Assembly: GCF_033001325.1 (NCBI RefSeq)
Contig: NZ_CP133111.1
Coordinates: 5,565,001-5,629,000 of the forward strand
Direction: 5' to 3'
DNA length: 64,000 nucleotides
Source of the DNA: Rhodopseudomonas sp. BAL398
GTDB lineage: Bacteria; Pseudomonadota; Alphaproteobacteria; Rhizobiales; Xanthobacteraceae
Made by a program: the position numbers and the translations under genes. Of this stretch, positions 1 to 9,048 are shown one piece after another (the stretch's first letter is position 1; each line of letters begins with the position of its first letter). Below the pieces are notes generated by a model. It did no database searches, was not told where the DNA came from, and saw nothing but the letters and a program-made list of their open reading frames with translations.

Positions 1-58
1 GGTCTCGGCGCAACCGCGTGGCGCTGGGGCTCGCAACGACGGGCTGTTTCGCCGGGAG

Positions 59-1831
59 ATGACACCAAGCACGATGCGCGCCTTCTGGAACCAGATTGCC
101 ACCAGCCTGAAGACGCGGGTTCTGGTGGTGACCGTCTTCGTGTTCGGCCTGATCGCCGTGCCGGCCTATCTGGCGTTCGAAGCTCTGACCCGGAACACCG
201 TGGTGGCGCTCGGCACGCTGTTCGCCGAGAAGCAGGTGCTGTTCGATCGCTATCGCGGCCTCGAAGCGCTGATCCGCGAGGTGTCGCTGGCCGAGACGGT
301 CGCGCGCTCGCCGGCGGTTCGCGAATGGGCGCAGGACGAATCCGATCCCGGCAAGGCGGCGCGCGGGCTGGCGGAACTCGAGCAATTCCGCTTGTCGTTT
401 CACGACAAGAGCTATTTCTTCGTCGTTCACGCGTCGGGCAATTACTATTTCAACGATGCCGCCAACGCCTACCAGGGCAATCAGCTGCGCTATCGGGTCA
501 GCCGCGACAATCCGCGCGACGGCTGGTACTTCAAGACGATCGCGGCCGGCGAGCCCTGCCAGCTCAACGTCGACCGCGACGATCATCTCGCCGTCACCAA
601 GGTCTGGATCAACTGCGTCCTCACCGAGCAGGGCCGGGTTCTCGGCGTGATCGGCACTGGCGTCGACCTCAGCGAATTCATCCGCGAGGTGGTGGCGCTG
701 CCGCAGACCGGCGTCACCAGCATGTTCGTCGATCGCTCCGGCGCCATCCAGGCGCACCGCGATCAGGGCATGGTCGATTTCCATAGCCTCACCAAGGACA
801 CCAAGACCAAGAAGACCATCTTCCAGCAGGTCGACAAGCCGGCCGACGCCGCCGCGCTCGCCGCCATGATGAAGCGCGTCTCCGCCGGGTCCAAAGCCGT
901 CGAGTCGCGTTTCATGACGATCGGCGGGCACGAATTTCTGGTCGGGGTCGGCTATCTCGATCGGCTCGGCTGGTTCAACGTCACGCTGATGGACCTCGAC
1001 GCCATCATCGATCGTCGGCTGTTCACGCCGGTCGCGCTGCTGCTGATCGTGATGATGACCGTGGCGATCGGGCTCGTCACCATCTTGTTCCGCCGGGTGG
1101 TGCTCGATCGTCTGGCGTCGGTCGAGTCCGCCGCCCGACGGGTCGAGGACGGTGACTTCGACCATATCGCGGTCGACCCTGGCCGCGACGAGATCGGCCG
1201 GCTGTCGCGCACTCTGTCGGGCATGGCCCGCGCCGTGCAAGACCATACCCGTGGTCTCGAGGATCTGGTCAACGAGCGAACCGAGAAGCTGCGGCGTCTC
1301 GCCAATATCGATCTTTTGACCGAAATTCCCAACCGCCGGGGGTTCACCCAAATGTTCGAGCAGGCGATGTCCGCGTCGCCGCTGGCGTCGAAATCGCCCG
1401 GGCTGCTGCTGATCGATCTGGATCAGTTCAAGGACGTCAACGACAGGTTCGGTCATCTGGCCGGCGATCGTCTATTGTGTGAAACCGCGCGGCGGCTGGA
1501 GCGGCTGCTGAGCGGCAACGACAGCTGCGCCCGGTGGGGCGGCGACGAGTTCGTCGCGCTGGTGGAGGATTGCGACCGCGACGGCCTGCGCAGGCTGTGC
1601 GAGCGCATGGTCGCGGCGATGAACGCGGCCCCGATCCGCTTCGACGATGGTCAGGACATCGCGCTGACGGTCAGCATCGGCGCCTGCCAGGCGGAGGCCG
1701 GAGGCTCGATCGACACCGCGATTGCCGAGGCGGATGCCGCGCTCTACGCCGCCAAGCGCGCCGGCCGCAACCGGTTCGAACTGTTCGAGCCCGTCGCGGC
1801 GCTCGACCAGGTGGTGAAGGCGCGGGCCTGA
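59..1831 (+). CDS. Membrane diguanylate cyclase (dCACHE-like sensor, HAMP, GGDEF)
   Basis: Predicted to make cyclic di-GMP from two GTP at the inner membrane in response to an extracytoplasmic signal. The 590-residue protein has a first membrane helix at about residues 21-43, a periplasmic double-CACHE-like sensor to about 310, a second helix at about 321-345, a HAMP linker at about 346-398 and a C-terminal catalytic domain. The active-site motif GGDEF is intact at 494-498, and the conserved DLLTEIPNRR-type entry motif lies near 418-427. The product-inhibition site (RxxD five residues before GGDEF) is altered: the arginine position is serine (SGND), so classical I-site feedback is probably absent. 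No EAL domain is present. A GGGAG sequence directly abuts the first ATG, so the ATG at 74 may be the true start. Confidence 0.9.
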   Translation: MTPSTMRAFWNQIATSLKTRVLVVTVFVFGLIAVPAYLAFEALTRNTVVALGTLFAEKQVLFDRYRGLEALIREVSLAETVARSPAVREWAQDESDPGKAARGLAELEQFRLSFHDKSYFFVVHASGNYYFNDAANAYQGNQLRYRVSRDNPRDGWYFKTIAAGEPCQLNVDRDDHLAVTKVWINCVLTEQGRVLGVIGTGVDLSEFIREVVALPQTGVTSMFVDRSGAIQAHRDQGMVDFHSLTKDTKTKKTIFQQVDKPADAAALAAMMKRVSAGSKAVESRFMTIGGHEFLVGVGYLDRLGWFNVTLMDLDAIIDRRLFTPVALLLIVMMTVAIGLVTILFRRVVLDRLASVESAARRVEDGDFDHIAVDPGRDEIGRLSRTLSGMARAVQDHTRGLEDLVNERTEKLRRLANIDLLTEIPNRRGFTQMFEQAMSASPLASKSPGLLLIDLDQFKDVNDRFGHLAGDRLLCETARRLERLLSGNDSCARWGGDEFVALVEDCDRDGLRRLCERMVAAMNAAPIRFDDGQDIALTVSIGACQAEAGGSIDTAIAEADAALYAAKRAGRNRFELFEPVAALDQVVKARA

Positions 1832-1913
1832 GCGAGGCGGCGTTGGGGGCGCGCGGCGCGGTCTCACACCCTGCGAAACCCATCGCCGCCGCGATACGGG
1901 CATCGCTTCGCTC

Positions 1914-2092
1914 AACCCATCCTGCGGGCCGGGCCCTTATCCGTTCCCCCAGCTGCTTCGCCACAATTTCGTCCCGGTCATTCCGGGGCGTGCGCAGCGC
2001 CAGCTGCGCGCGCCCCCGGAATCTCGCCGCGCGCACCCGCGGCCTCTCATCAGGTACGTGTGGCAAGATTCCGGGTTCGCTCGGCCTGGCGG
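1914..2092. repeat. Dispersed intergenic repeat, copy A
   Basis: This block matches 2811-2987 almost base for base, including the shared core ttccggggcgtgcgcagcgc. It lies in the 365-base gap after the diguanylate cyclase, where I see no gene. Elements of this look (GC-rich, containing short palindromes around ccggaat) are common between genes in Bradyrhizobium and Rhodopseudomonas. I assign no function. Confidence 0.75.
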
Positions 2093-2196
2093 CCTCCGCG
2101 CCCCGGAATGACCAGGGCGGTGGGTGAGCACGCAGGGCGGATCAGCGTAGCGTGATCCGCCATCACGCGAGCCGTCGCGCGGCGCAAGGTGCATTG

Positions 2197-2520
2197 CTAT
2201 TCGGCCGCGCCCGCGTAGCGCGCAACTTTGATTTCGCCGGCGCGCTTGCGTGCCTGCGCGATGTCAAAACTGTTCTGCATCCGCATCAAGGCATCCATCG
2301 AGACGCCGAAGGCCTTTTCGATCCGCAGCGCCATTTCCGGCGACAGCGCGGCGCGCTCGTTCAGCAGGGCGGACAGCGCCGGGCGCGTGACGCCCAAAAC
2401 CTTGGCGGCATCGGTGACGGACAGTTGCAAGGGATCGATGATCTCATGCCTGACGAAGCCGCCGGGATGCGCCGGGCTCTTCATGCGCATACTCACCGTC
2501 GCGCGCGTTGTCCGTCTCAT
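2197..2520 (-). CDS. HigA-family antitoxin-like HTH protein (orphan)
   Basis: This is an XRE-type helix-turn-helix protein of the HigA/VapI antitoxin family, 107 residues from this start. The family pattern is clear: a short HPGGFVRHEI lead, then a helix-turn-helix over LSVTDAAKVLGVTRPALSAL, then the ERAALSPEMALRIEKAFG segment typical of HigA. Such proteins normally neutralise a HigB mRNA interferase and repress their shared promoter. No HigB gene lies on either side: upstream is repeat DNA and downstream is repeat copy A. It is therefore either a solitary regulator or what is left of a toxin-antitoxin pair. The 2520 ATG has a TAGGA sequence at good spacing. Internal ATGs at 2490 and 2484 would give the usual 95-97 residues. 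Confidence 0.8.
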   Translation of the reverse strand: MRRTTRATVSMRMKSPAHPGGFVRHEIIDPLQLSVTDAAKVLGVTRPALSALLNERAALSPEMALRIEKAFGVSMDALMRMQNSFDIAQARKRAGEIKVARYAGAAE

Positions 2521-2574
2521 GAGGCGTCCTAATGATAGTCCAAGCCGTGTCTCTTGGCCGCAGCCTTTCGGTTA

Positions 2575-2692
2575 CCCCTCCCCCTTGCGGGGAGGGGCGG
2601 CCGAGCGAAGCGGAGGCCGGGGTGGGGGTGCCACAAGGCGAGGCTTCCGTTGTGGACCCCCACCCCCGACCCCTCCCCGCAAGGGGGAGGGG
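2575..2692. repeat. 23-bp perfect inverted repeat flanking a repeat unit
   Basis: The arms 2575-2597 and 2670-2692 are exact reverse complements, and each contains its own GC-rich hairpin (cccctccccc...ggggagggg). The 72 bases between them contain the frequent motif gccgagcgaagcggaggc. This looks like a mobile or REP-like intergenic element, not a gene. Confidence 0.8.
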
Positions 2693-2732
2693 AGAAGACC
2701 GCTACTCGTCTAGACTTTTATATAGGACCGTA

Positions 2733-2802
2733 GGGTGGGTTAGGCGAAGCCGTAACCCACCACTCCGTTCGCGGCGGATTACGCCTTCGGTTAATCCGCC
2801 CT
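2733..2802. repeat. Pair of short hairpin repeats (REP-like)
   Basis: Two adjacent stem-loops are visible: ggtgggtt/aacccacc (2734-2741 with 2754-2761) and ggcggatta/taatccgcc (2773-2781 with 2792-2800). Both are common dispersed palindromes in this bacterial group. Together with the element at 2575 and copy B they fill the gap between the HigA-like gene and the DUF262 gene. Confidence 0.6.
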
Positions 2803-2810
2803 ACGGGTCA

Positions 2811-2987
2811 AACCCATCCTGCGCCCCACGGGCCCTCATCCGTTTCACAGGCTGCTTCGCCGCAATTTCGTCCCGGTCATTCCGGGGCGTGCGCAGCGCC
2901 AGCTGCGCGCGAACCCGGAATCTCGCCGCGCTTGCCCGCGGCCTCTCCTCAGGTGCATGTCGCAAATTTCTGAGTTCGCTCGGTCTT
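2811..2987. repeat. Dispersed intergenic repeat, copy B
   Basis: Second copy of the element at 1914-2092, in the same orientation. It ends just past the 3' end of the DUF262 gene. The two copies bracket the HigA-like gene and the other repeats, so recombination between them could delete that block. Confidence 0.75.
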
Positions 2988-2999
2988 ACATCGGTGCTA

Positions 3000-4886
3000 T
3001 CAAGGTGATTGCCAAATCGTGCGAGCAGTTTCGAATAGGGCGTTACCGCGCTTCTGGATGTCCTCCTCGTCCCAGTTCTCAGCGCGCATAAGCGTGCGAT
3101 TAAGATGAAGGTTGGATTCAACGAAAAAGCGTTCACGTTTTTGTGGAAATGGTCCGTTCTGCAGTGATCGGTTCACACCGTAGTGGACCATGGTAAGGTT
3201 GCCGAGAGTTGCCTTTAGCCTTTCTCGAAGTAGAATCCTCTCGGTTCGGGCTGTTGGCGTCGACATTCCGAGGCTACTGAGAAGTGCATTTGATGCTTCG
3301 TCGGCGGTAACGGTTTCGCCGCGGAGGGGCCAATGATCGTACCATTTGTCTGGCAAAATGTGATCCACGTCGAGAGTGCCAAGCGTCGGCGTGAATGGCT
3401 CTTCGGTTCGCAGGGTCCGCATGGCATTTTCGAGTTCAGTAAGAACGGCGCGAACGCGGGAAACATCCCCGAAATTGCGGTGTGCGGGTTCATTCAGCCA
3501 CGCTCTTCGAAACTCGTCGTCGCGTGGCCAGCGCGAAGCCTGACCGTCAAGAGCGGCCAGCGAGGTATGAAAGCCACTCGCCGTGGCCTCATCGCCCTTG
3601 AACTTCTTCAATAACTGCAAAAAAACATTATTATAATTCTTTGTCGTGAGGCCGCAAACCGTCCGGCGAACAATAAACGAAACAATGTCGTTATAAATCG
3701 AAGTTTGGGCGGCTTCCGGTAAGCCAAGAGATGCAACGCGAATGGCTAGGGAGTGCGTGGGGGACGCGTCCCACACAGCCATGCGCCTTCCAAATCGACC
3801 GATCGGATTATTGCCGTTGCCCGATATCAGTTCCCGGTATTGGTCCGCGTGGAGTGTTAGCATCCGGAGTTGCGTCTCGGCGGGGATGGGCGCCCGCCCA
3901 CCAATTCCGTATCGCCGATAATTGTTGTAAAGGCGTCCGATCTCTACGGTGTCGGCCATTTCAGCTTGCAATGCCGTCTGCACAAACCATTCCAGTCGAG
4001 GTTTTCGCAATCGGCCCCTGCGCTGCTCCTCGATCCAAAATTGACCTTCGAACGGAGTCCAGAGCGTGTCATACAGGTTGCCTGCATCCACATCCTCTCG
4101 GTCCGCCCGCATGAAAATGAAATTGCGGATTAGGTCCGTCGCATTGAGTTCAGCGCCGCGTCCGTTTAGCGTCTCGAAGATCACCTGGGCATCGTCGTTC
4201 TCTTCCAGGGAAATAGCCACAACGCGGAAATCTCTAAGTGTCGCTTCGGCTAGATGTTCGAGAGCTCGCTCGCGTTCCGATCCGGCAAAAAGCGATAGCC
4301 ACTCGTCGATTTGATCGGCGAAGAACCAGATTGCTTCGAGTGCTGCCGGATGGTCGACGCCAATCTTTTTTAGCGTCCCGCTTTGAGTAAAGCTCACCGC
4401 GAAACTCGAGCGAAGTTCATCTCGGTTCATTGCCTTAAGAGCCTCTTGGTACGGCTCCCGGTCCCTAAACGTCGGCCAGACTTTGAAGCATTCTATTTCG
4501 GGCTTTTCCATCGTATCGGTATTTGGATTCCAAAGGCAGCCATCGATGACGGTTTGGAGTGCCGCCACATCGTTAGCGCGCAGCGTCATTGCGAGTGCAG
4601 CCAGGAAGTACTGCAATGTTGTAAGGCGTTGCTGTCCATCAATGATGTGGTATGCCTCGACGCCCCTCAAACCGCGCCGCGGCTGGGGCTCAAGGACGAT
4701 TGCCCCAAGAAAATGAGGTGTGGTGGTATCACTGTTGACCCGTAAATCAGCTTTGTCACGGATGTCATTCCACAGCGGATCCCATTGCTCTTCTTTGTCC
4801 CAAACATAGGCGCGCTGATAGAAAGGTACACGATATTGGCGGCGGTCTTGAAAAATCTGCTGAATATCTTGAGTTTCGGATTTCAA
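3000..4886 (-). CDS. GmrSD-type DUF262/DUF1524 defence nuclease
   Basis: A 628-residue single-chain protein related to GmrSD, BrxU and SspE, which restrict phage DNA, often modified DNA. The N-terminal DUF262 domain (ParB/sulfiredoxin-like NTPase fold) shows the PFYQRAYVW motif near residues 21-29 and IDGQQRLTT at 82-90. The C-terminal DUF1524 HNH-type nuclease shows DVDHILPDKW (His about 509), then GNLTMV and a following Asn (about 562-572). Both catalytic halves look intact. The start is a TTG preceded by GAGGAG eight bases upstream, a strong Shine-Dalgarno. Base composition is lower in GC than the neighbours, with AT-rich runs near 3600-3680, and the gene sits alone among repeats. This suggests acquisition by transfer as a one-gene defence system. 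The actual target is unknown. Confidence 0.85.
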   Translation of the reverse strand: MKSETQDIQQIFQDRRQYRVPFYQRAYVWDKEEQWDPLWNDIRDKADLRVNSDTTTPHFLGAIVLEPQPRRGLRGVEAYHIIDGQQRLTTLQYFLAALAMTLRANDVAALQTVIDGCLWNPNTDTMEKPEIECFKVWPTFRDREPYQEALKAMNRDELRSSFAVSFTQSGTLKKIGVDHPAALEAIWFFADQIDEWLSLFAGSERERALEHLAEATLRDFRVVAISLEENDDAQVIFETLNGRGAELNATDLIRNFIFMRADREDVDAGNLYDTLWTPFEGQFWIEEQRRGRLRKPRLEWFVQTALQAEMADTVEIGRLYNNYRRYGIGGRAPIPAETQLRMLTLHADQYRELISGNGNNPIGRFGRRMAVWDASPTHSLAIRVASLGLPEAAQTSIYNDIVSFIVRRTVCGLTTKNYNNVFLQLLKKFKGDEATASGFHTSLAALDGQASRWPRDDEFRRAWLNEPAHRNFGDVSRVRAVLTELENAMRTLRTEEPFTPTLGTLDVDHILPDKWYDHWPLRGETVTADEASNALLSSLGMSTPTARTERILLRERLKATLGNLTMVHYGVNRSLQNGPFPQKRERFFVESNLHLNRTLMRAENWDEEDIQKRGNALFETARTIWQSP

Positions 4887-4909
4887 GCTGCAATCTCCTC
4901 AGGAATGAT

Positions 4910-4944
4910 CCGCCAAATATGGCGGGTATTGCGCGAACGTTGAA
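4910..4944 (-). promoter_or_regulatory. Candidate promoter with palindromic operator for the DUF262 gene
   Basis: Reading the minus strand, TTCAAC (4944-4939) and CATATT (4921-4916) are separated by 17 bases, a plausible -35/-10 pair. The -10 lies inside the perfect palindrome ccgccaaatatggcgg (4910-4925; stem ccgcca/tggcgg), about 25 bases before the TTG start. A repressor bound there would block the promoter. Confidence 0.35.
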
Positions 4945-5828
4945 CGGTTAAAATGGCGCTTTATAATCTTGCCTCATCTACTGTACTTGAAATTACGCCG
5001 CACCCGCAGGATGGGTTGAGCGCTCTGCGAAAGCCCGCCGTCCTGGCGAGGCAGGTATCGCTTCGCTCTATCCCAACATGCTTCCTATGCGCGTGTTGAC
5101 AATCTCCCCGTCCCGGTATATATTCCTATCCATCCCGCTCCATCAACGAGGGGCGGCTCGCGATCGTCTCGTGTCGCGGGGCGGGGTGCGGTGGACGCGG
5201 CAGCGTCGGGCGCGGAGGGATGGCGGCAGGGGATGCCGTGGCTGTGGGTCCGCAGGGCTCGGCCGCGGGATTTATGGAGCCGCCGGATCGAGGCGCCAGG
5301 ACGACGACGCTGTGCGGTGCGGGCCGGGGCGGAGATGCGCTCCATCTGCATCGCCATTGCGCGCCGGCCCAAGTCGTGTGGTCCCGACGCCCGTCGCTGG
5401 CGTCAAGGGATAGAGCGCCCGTGAGCCGACCGGCCGCGGGAAACAACCGGTCCAGACCAGCCTGCGAACAGGCTCGCGTCTTCCGAACAGCTCAGTCCCG
5501 ACGGTGACGAATCCAAGCGTATCAAACGCCACCGGGGAGAGCACGAAGCAAGCCGGAAGCCTCACCGCGTGCGGAACGCCGGACCTGTCGGTGCTTTCGT
5601 GGTGACTAACTCGTGCGCTTGTTTTCATCGCGCATGAGGCTGCGGACGCATCGCGCGTCCGGCGTTCCGCGCGCCCTCGTTGGGGCGCGGCGAAGGGGCA
5701 GGCGGCCCGTTCGCGCCAAACCGATCGGCGTCCCCGCGCCGTCCAAACAACGGGGCCGATGACTCATGTCCGTTCACGCCGAGATCATCGCCGCCGCGGC
5801 CGGGCTTGCCGCTGACGCGGGCGCGGCT
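4945..5828. other. Long structured intergenic region, no gene seen
   Basis: About 880 bases without a convincing gene; the short reading frames here are arginine-rich and overlap in all frames. It contains a 13-base inverted repeat, gcggaacgccgga (5571-5583) with its complement at 5658-5670, enclosing about 74 bases. The layout, including an acgaggggcggctcgcgatc segment at about 5147-5166, resembles long GC-rich repeated intergenic sequences I associate with Bradyrhizobium relatives. That likeness is recalled, not checked. Confidence 0.45.
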
Positions 5829-7124
5829 TCACGCCGGCTCCTCCACCCGCGCATCCTCCTCGGTCGCCACAAATCCCTCCGGCACGCCGACCGACGGGTC
5901 GTCCGGGTCGAGCGTGCCGGTGGTGACCACGCCGCCGATCGACGCGGTGGTGACGAGATCGAAGCCGGTCTTGTCGGCGGGCTTCAGCGAGGCCTGCACC
6001 AGGATGCGGTAGAACACATAGGCGGCGAGCGCGGCCTCGACCAAGGCGGTGAACAGGAACAGACGGCGCGGGCCCTCCGGAGTGAGAAAGCCGGTCGCCA
6101 GCAGCGGGCCGAACACCGAGCCCAGCCCATTGGCCAGCAGCACGGTGGCGGCGGTCGCCACCATGTCGCTCACCGGGGTCTTGTCATAAGCGTGCGCGGC
6201 GGCGAGCGAATAGCCCGGCAGCGCCAGCGCGCCGAACGCAAAGCCGAACACCAGCATCAGCGTGCCGGTCGCCGCCAGCTGCCACAGCGCGACGCCGGTG
6301 GCGGCGGCGCCGACCAGCAGCACCAGCAGCACCTTGCGGCGGTCGACGCGGTCCGACAGCCGGCCGATCGGCCATTGCGCCAGGGCGCCGGCCAGGATCG
6401 AGACGCTCATGAACACCGCCACCGATTCATGATTGAGCCCGCTGCCTGCGGCCGAGACCGGGCCCAGCGCCCAGAACGCGCCATTGGCCAGGCCGATCGC
6501 GAAGCTGCCGATCAGCGCCACCGGCGCGGCTTCGTAAAGCTGCCGGGGCTGAAACCGGAACAGGGTGATCGGCGCCGGCTGCGCCGAGCTGGTCAGCGCC
6601 ACCGGCACGATCGCCAGCGCCGACAGCAGCGCCGCCACCATGAAGGCGCTGTCCTGCTCGACCGGATACAGCGTGATCAGCATCTGGCCGCCCACCATCG
6701 CCAGATAGGTGACGGTGATATAGGCCGACATCACATAGCCGCGCATCGTGTTGCTGGCGCCGTCATTGAGCCAGCTTTCCAGCACCAGGTAGAATCCCGC
6801 CAGCGCGAAGCCGGTGCACAGCCGCAGCACGCACCACGGCAGCGGATAGGGCGCCAGCGCATAGGCCAAAGTGGTGGCGGCGGCGATTGCCACCATCGCG
6901 GTGAAGGCGCGGATATGGCCGGCGCGCAGGATCAGATAGGGGCCGAACAGGCAGCCGGCGACGAAGCCGACATAATAGGCCGAACCGATCAGGCCGAGCG
7001 CGAAGGTGGAAAATCCCTCGGCCTGGCCGCGCAACGGCAGCAGCGTGAACTGGGCGCCGTTGCCGGCGAGCAGCAGCGCCGCCGCCAGCAGCAGCGACGC
7101 GATCGGGCGCAACGTCTTCACCAT
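5829..7124 (-). CDS. MFS transporter, YcaD-like
   Basis: A 431-residue polytopic membrane protein with about twelve hydrophobic segments, the usual size for the major facilitator superfamily. The two halves are joined by a loop around residues 190-210. A GRLSDRVDRRKVL signature of the GxxxDRxxRR type follows the second-half helix. The segment RLCTGFALAGFYLVLESWLN resembles YcaD-like sugar or drug efflux members. A hydrophilic, acidic tail of about 50 residues (rich in D, V, E and T) follows the last helix. Substrate is unknown. It is followed at 105 bases by the SDR gene on the same strand, but the spacing does not force an operon. Confidence 0.8.
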   Translation of the reverse strand: MVKTLRPIASLLLAAALLLAGNGAQFTLLPLRGQAEGFSTFALGLIGSAYYVGFVAGCLFGPYLILRAGHIRAFTAMVAIAAATTLAYALAPYPLPWCVLRLCTGFALAGFYLVLESWLNDGASNTMRGYVMSAYITVTYLAMVGGQMLITLYPVEQDSAFMVAALLSALAIVPVALTSSAQPAPITLFRFQPRQLYEAAPVALIGSFAIGLANGAFWALGPVSAAGSGLNHESVAVFMSVSILAGALAQWPIGRLSDRVDRRKVLLVLLVGAAATGVALWQLAATGTLMLVFGFAFGALALPGYSLAAAHAYDKTPVSDMVATAATVLLANGLGSVFGPLLATGFLTPEGPRRLFLFTALVEAALAAYVFYRILVQASLKPADKTGFDLVTTASIGGVVTTGTLDPDDPSVGVPEGFVATEEDARVEEPA

Positions 7125-7229
7125 CGGGGATGGGTCCTAGCGATATTGGAGGGCAACGATCACCGTCATCGCTCGAAGTCTGCCATGCGCTGCGTCGGCG
7201 TCATGGGTCAAACAAAATGTGGGTGGATC

Positions 7230-8081
7230 TCAGGGCTTGGTCACGAAGGCCCGGAAGGCCTCGGCATAGTCCGGATGCCACCGCGACAGCGGCGGCCGGT
7301 TCTCGATGATGTCGCCGATCGCCCAGGCCATCCGCTTCTCATCGAGCGCACGCGGCACGTCATTGTCCGGGCACAGAATGTAGAAATCGCCGCGCCCGAG
7401 GCTCTCGATCATGAAGTCGGCGGTCTGCTCCGGGGTCCAGGCCGCCGCCGGCTTTTCGCTGCGACTGCCCGCGGTCAGCGGCGTGAACACGAAGCCGGGG
7501 ATCAGCAGATGAGCGCTGATGCGGCAGCCCTCAATGTTGCGCAATTCGTGCTGCAGCGCCTCGGTCAGTGCCTTCACGCCGGCCTTGGCGACATTGTAGG
7601 CCGGGTTGCCCGGCGGCGTGGTAATGCCCTGCTTGGAGCCGGTGTTGATGACGAGGCCGGGCCGGCCGCGCGCGATCATTCCCGGCGTGAACGCCTGGAT
7701 GCCGTTGATCACGCCCCACAGATTGACGCCGAGCAGCCGCTCCCAATTGTCGCGCGGGCCGCAGGCGTCGGTGGCGATCTGGATCCCGGCATTGTTCATC
7801 AGCACATCGGTCCCGCCGAAGCGCGTGCGCACCGCTTCCTCCAGCCGCGTCACCTCCTCAAAGCGGCTGACATCGGTCTCCATCGTCATCACCGAATCGG
7901 CGCCGCGCGGCGCCGCCGCGCCGATCGTCGCGGCGGCATGCGCCAGCCGCTCGGCGCCGAGATCGGCGATGCAGACATTCATGTCGCGCGCCGCGAACCG
8001 CGTCGCGACGGCAAGCCCAATGCCGGAGGCGCCGCCGGTGATCACGGCGACGGAATGGTCGGACAAAGCAGGATGCGGCAT
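7230..8081 (-). CDS. Short-chain dehydrogenase/reductase (SDR)
   Basis: A classical NAD(P)-dependent oxidoreductase. It shows the cofactor motif TGGASGIG near the N-terminus, the NNAG structural motif, and the catalytic set with a serine in INTGSKQG and the tyrosine/lysine in YNVAKAG. The chosen ATG (8081) has GAAGG at eight bases. An upstream start at 8105 adds eight residues but has no better ribosome site. The substrate cannot be read from sequence. A divergently transcribed cupin gene begins 153 bases upstream. Confidence 0.85.
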   Translation of the reverse strand: MPHPALSDHSVAVITGGASGIGLAVATRFAARDMNVCIADLGAERLAHAAATIGAAAPRGADSVMTMETDVSRFEEVTRLEEAVRTRFGGTDVLMNNAGIQIATDACGPRDNWERLLGVNLWGVINGIQAFTPGMIARGRPGLVINTGSKQGITTPPGNPAYNVAKAGVKALTEALQHELRNIEGCRISAHLLIPGFVFTPLTAGSRSEKPAAAWTPEQTADFMIESLGRGDFYILCPDNDVPRALDEKRMAWAIGDIIENRPPLSRWHPDYAEAFRAFVTKP

Positions 8082-8234
8082 GGTGAGGCCTTCAGGCAGG
8101 ATCAATCGGGCAGGGCGTCGGGGCGCGCCGCGACATCACCACGCGATCATGACCACAATCCGGTGACCGCGGAATCAAGAGGGTTTATTCTGTGTCGGGC
8201 ACCACGCGCCGGCCAGCCGAACAGGAGTAGCGAC

Positions 8235-8558
8235 ATGCGCAGCGGACATCTGCTCGGCGATCTGCCCGCGCCCGGACCCGACGAAAGCCTCGAGACGCTG
8301 CTGTCGCGCGGCGATGTCCGGATCGAACGCATCGTCTCGACCGGGCAGGCCAGCCCGCCGGGCTTCTGGTACGACCAGAGCGAACATGAATTCGTGGTGC
8401 TGCTGGCAGGCGCCGCGACATTGCGCTTCGAAGAGGGGGACCGCGTGGTGGCGTTGACGCCCGGCAGCTATCTGGAGATTCCGGCGCATTGCCGCCATCG
8501 CGTCGAGGCGACGCAGTCCGAGCAGCCAACGGTGTGGTTGGCGCTGTTCTGCCCGTGA
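8235..8558 (+). CDS. Small cupin-domain protein
   Basis: A 107-residue single-cupin protein. Cupin motif 1 appears as the QSEHEFVVLLAG segment (His-containing, then the strand and glycine turn). Motif 2 appears as LTPGSYLEIPAHCRHRVEA, containing the PxxxxH pattern. The length matches small cupins of the kind often annotated as phosphoribosylaminoimidazole-carboxylase-like or cupin_2. AGGAG lies six bases before the ATG. It begins divergently from the SDR gene. Metal binding is likely given the histidines; the reaction is unknown. Confidence 0.8.
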   Translation: MRSGHLLGDLPAPGPDESLETLLSRGDVRIERIVSTGQASPPGFWYDQSEHEFVVLLAGAATLRFEEGDRVVALTPGSYLEIPAHCRHRVEATQSEQPTVWLALFCP

Positions 8559-8566
8559 GCGCCCGC

Positions 8567-8905
8567 TTAACCGTGCCCGCGCCCGTGGGCCGCGATCCGG
8601 GCGTAAGCGAGCTTGCCGCCGCCGCCATCGGGTTTCGGCGGCTCATAGCCCATCGCCATGATGGCGCTGCCCATCACGGCCGAACCGAACGTCACCACGA
8701 AGCCGAACAGCAGCAGCCCGAGCGCGGTGCCGGGCGAATCATCGGCCAGGATCAGGTCGCGCAGCCCGCCCGGATTGAGCGCCAACAGGGCACCGACAAC
8801 GGCGGTCGCGATTCCGATGCCGATCGCCAGATTGATCGCCAGCAGCCGGAACAGCGGATGCTTCGGCAGCGGGAACCGGGTCCATGGACGCCATCGCTTG
8901 GTCAT
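8567..8905 (-). CDS. Small two-helix membrane protein, unknown function
   Basis: A 112-residue protein with a basic N-terminus (KRWRPWTRFPLP), a first hydrophobic helix at about residues 20-44, a short polar loop with DDSPGTA, a second helix at about 58-85 and a glycine/histidine-rich cytoplasmic tail. I do not recognise a named family. It converges with the cupin gene, with only eight bases between the two stops. Confidence 0.65.
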   Translation of the reverse strand: MTKRWRPWTRFPLPKHPLFRLLAINLAIGIGIATAVVGALLALNPGGLRDLILADDSPGTALGLLLFGFVVTFGSAVMGSAIMAMGYEPPKPDGGGGKLAYARIAAHGRGHG

Positions 8906-9048
8906 CGCATCACCTGCAAATTGAAATCAGACCTAATCCTAGCAATTTCCGTGCGGTGCGGAAAGCCGATTGCTGCAGGTCAGCCGTGCCGCGGTCTGCA
9001 GCCTGAGCGCCCCGGCGCCTGGAACCGAGCGCCGGAGCCGCTTCAAGA

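Noticed and set aside
1914-2987. CRISPR array
   Set aside because: The repeats here are only two long copies and hairpins; there are no regularly spaced short repeats and no cas genes.
5766-8234. Very long plus-strand reading frame upstream of the cupin gene
   Set aside because: It runs antisense through the MFS and SDR genes and is rich in Arg, Gln and His, a usual shadow in high-GC DNA. Only the last 107 codons (from 8235) form a real gene.
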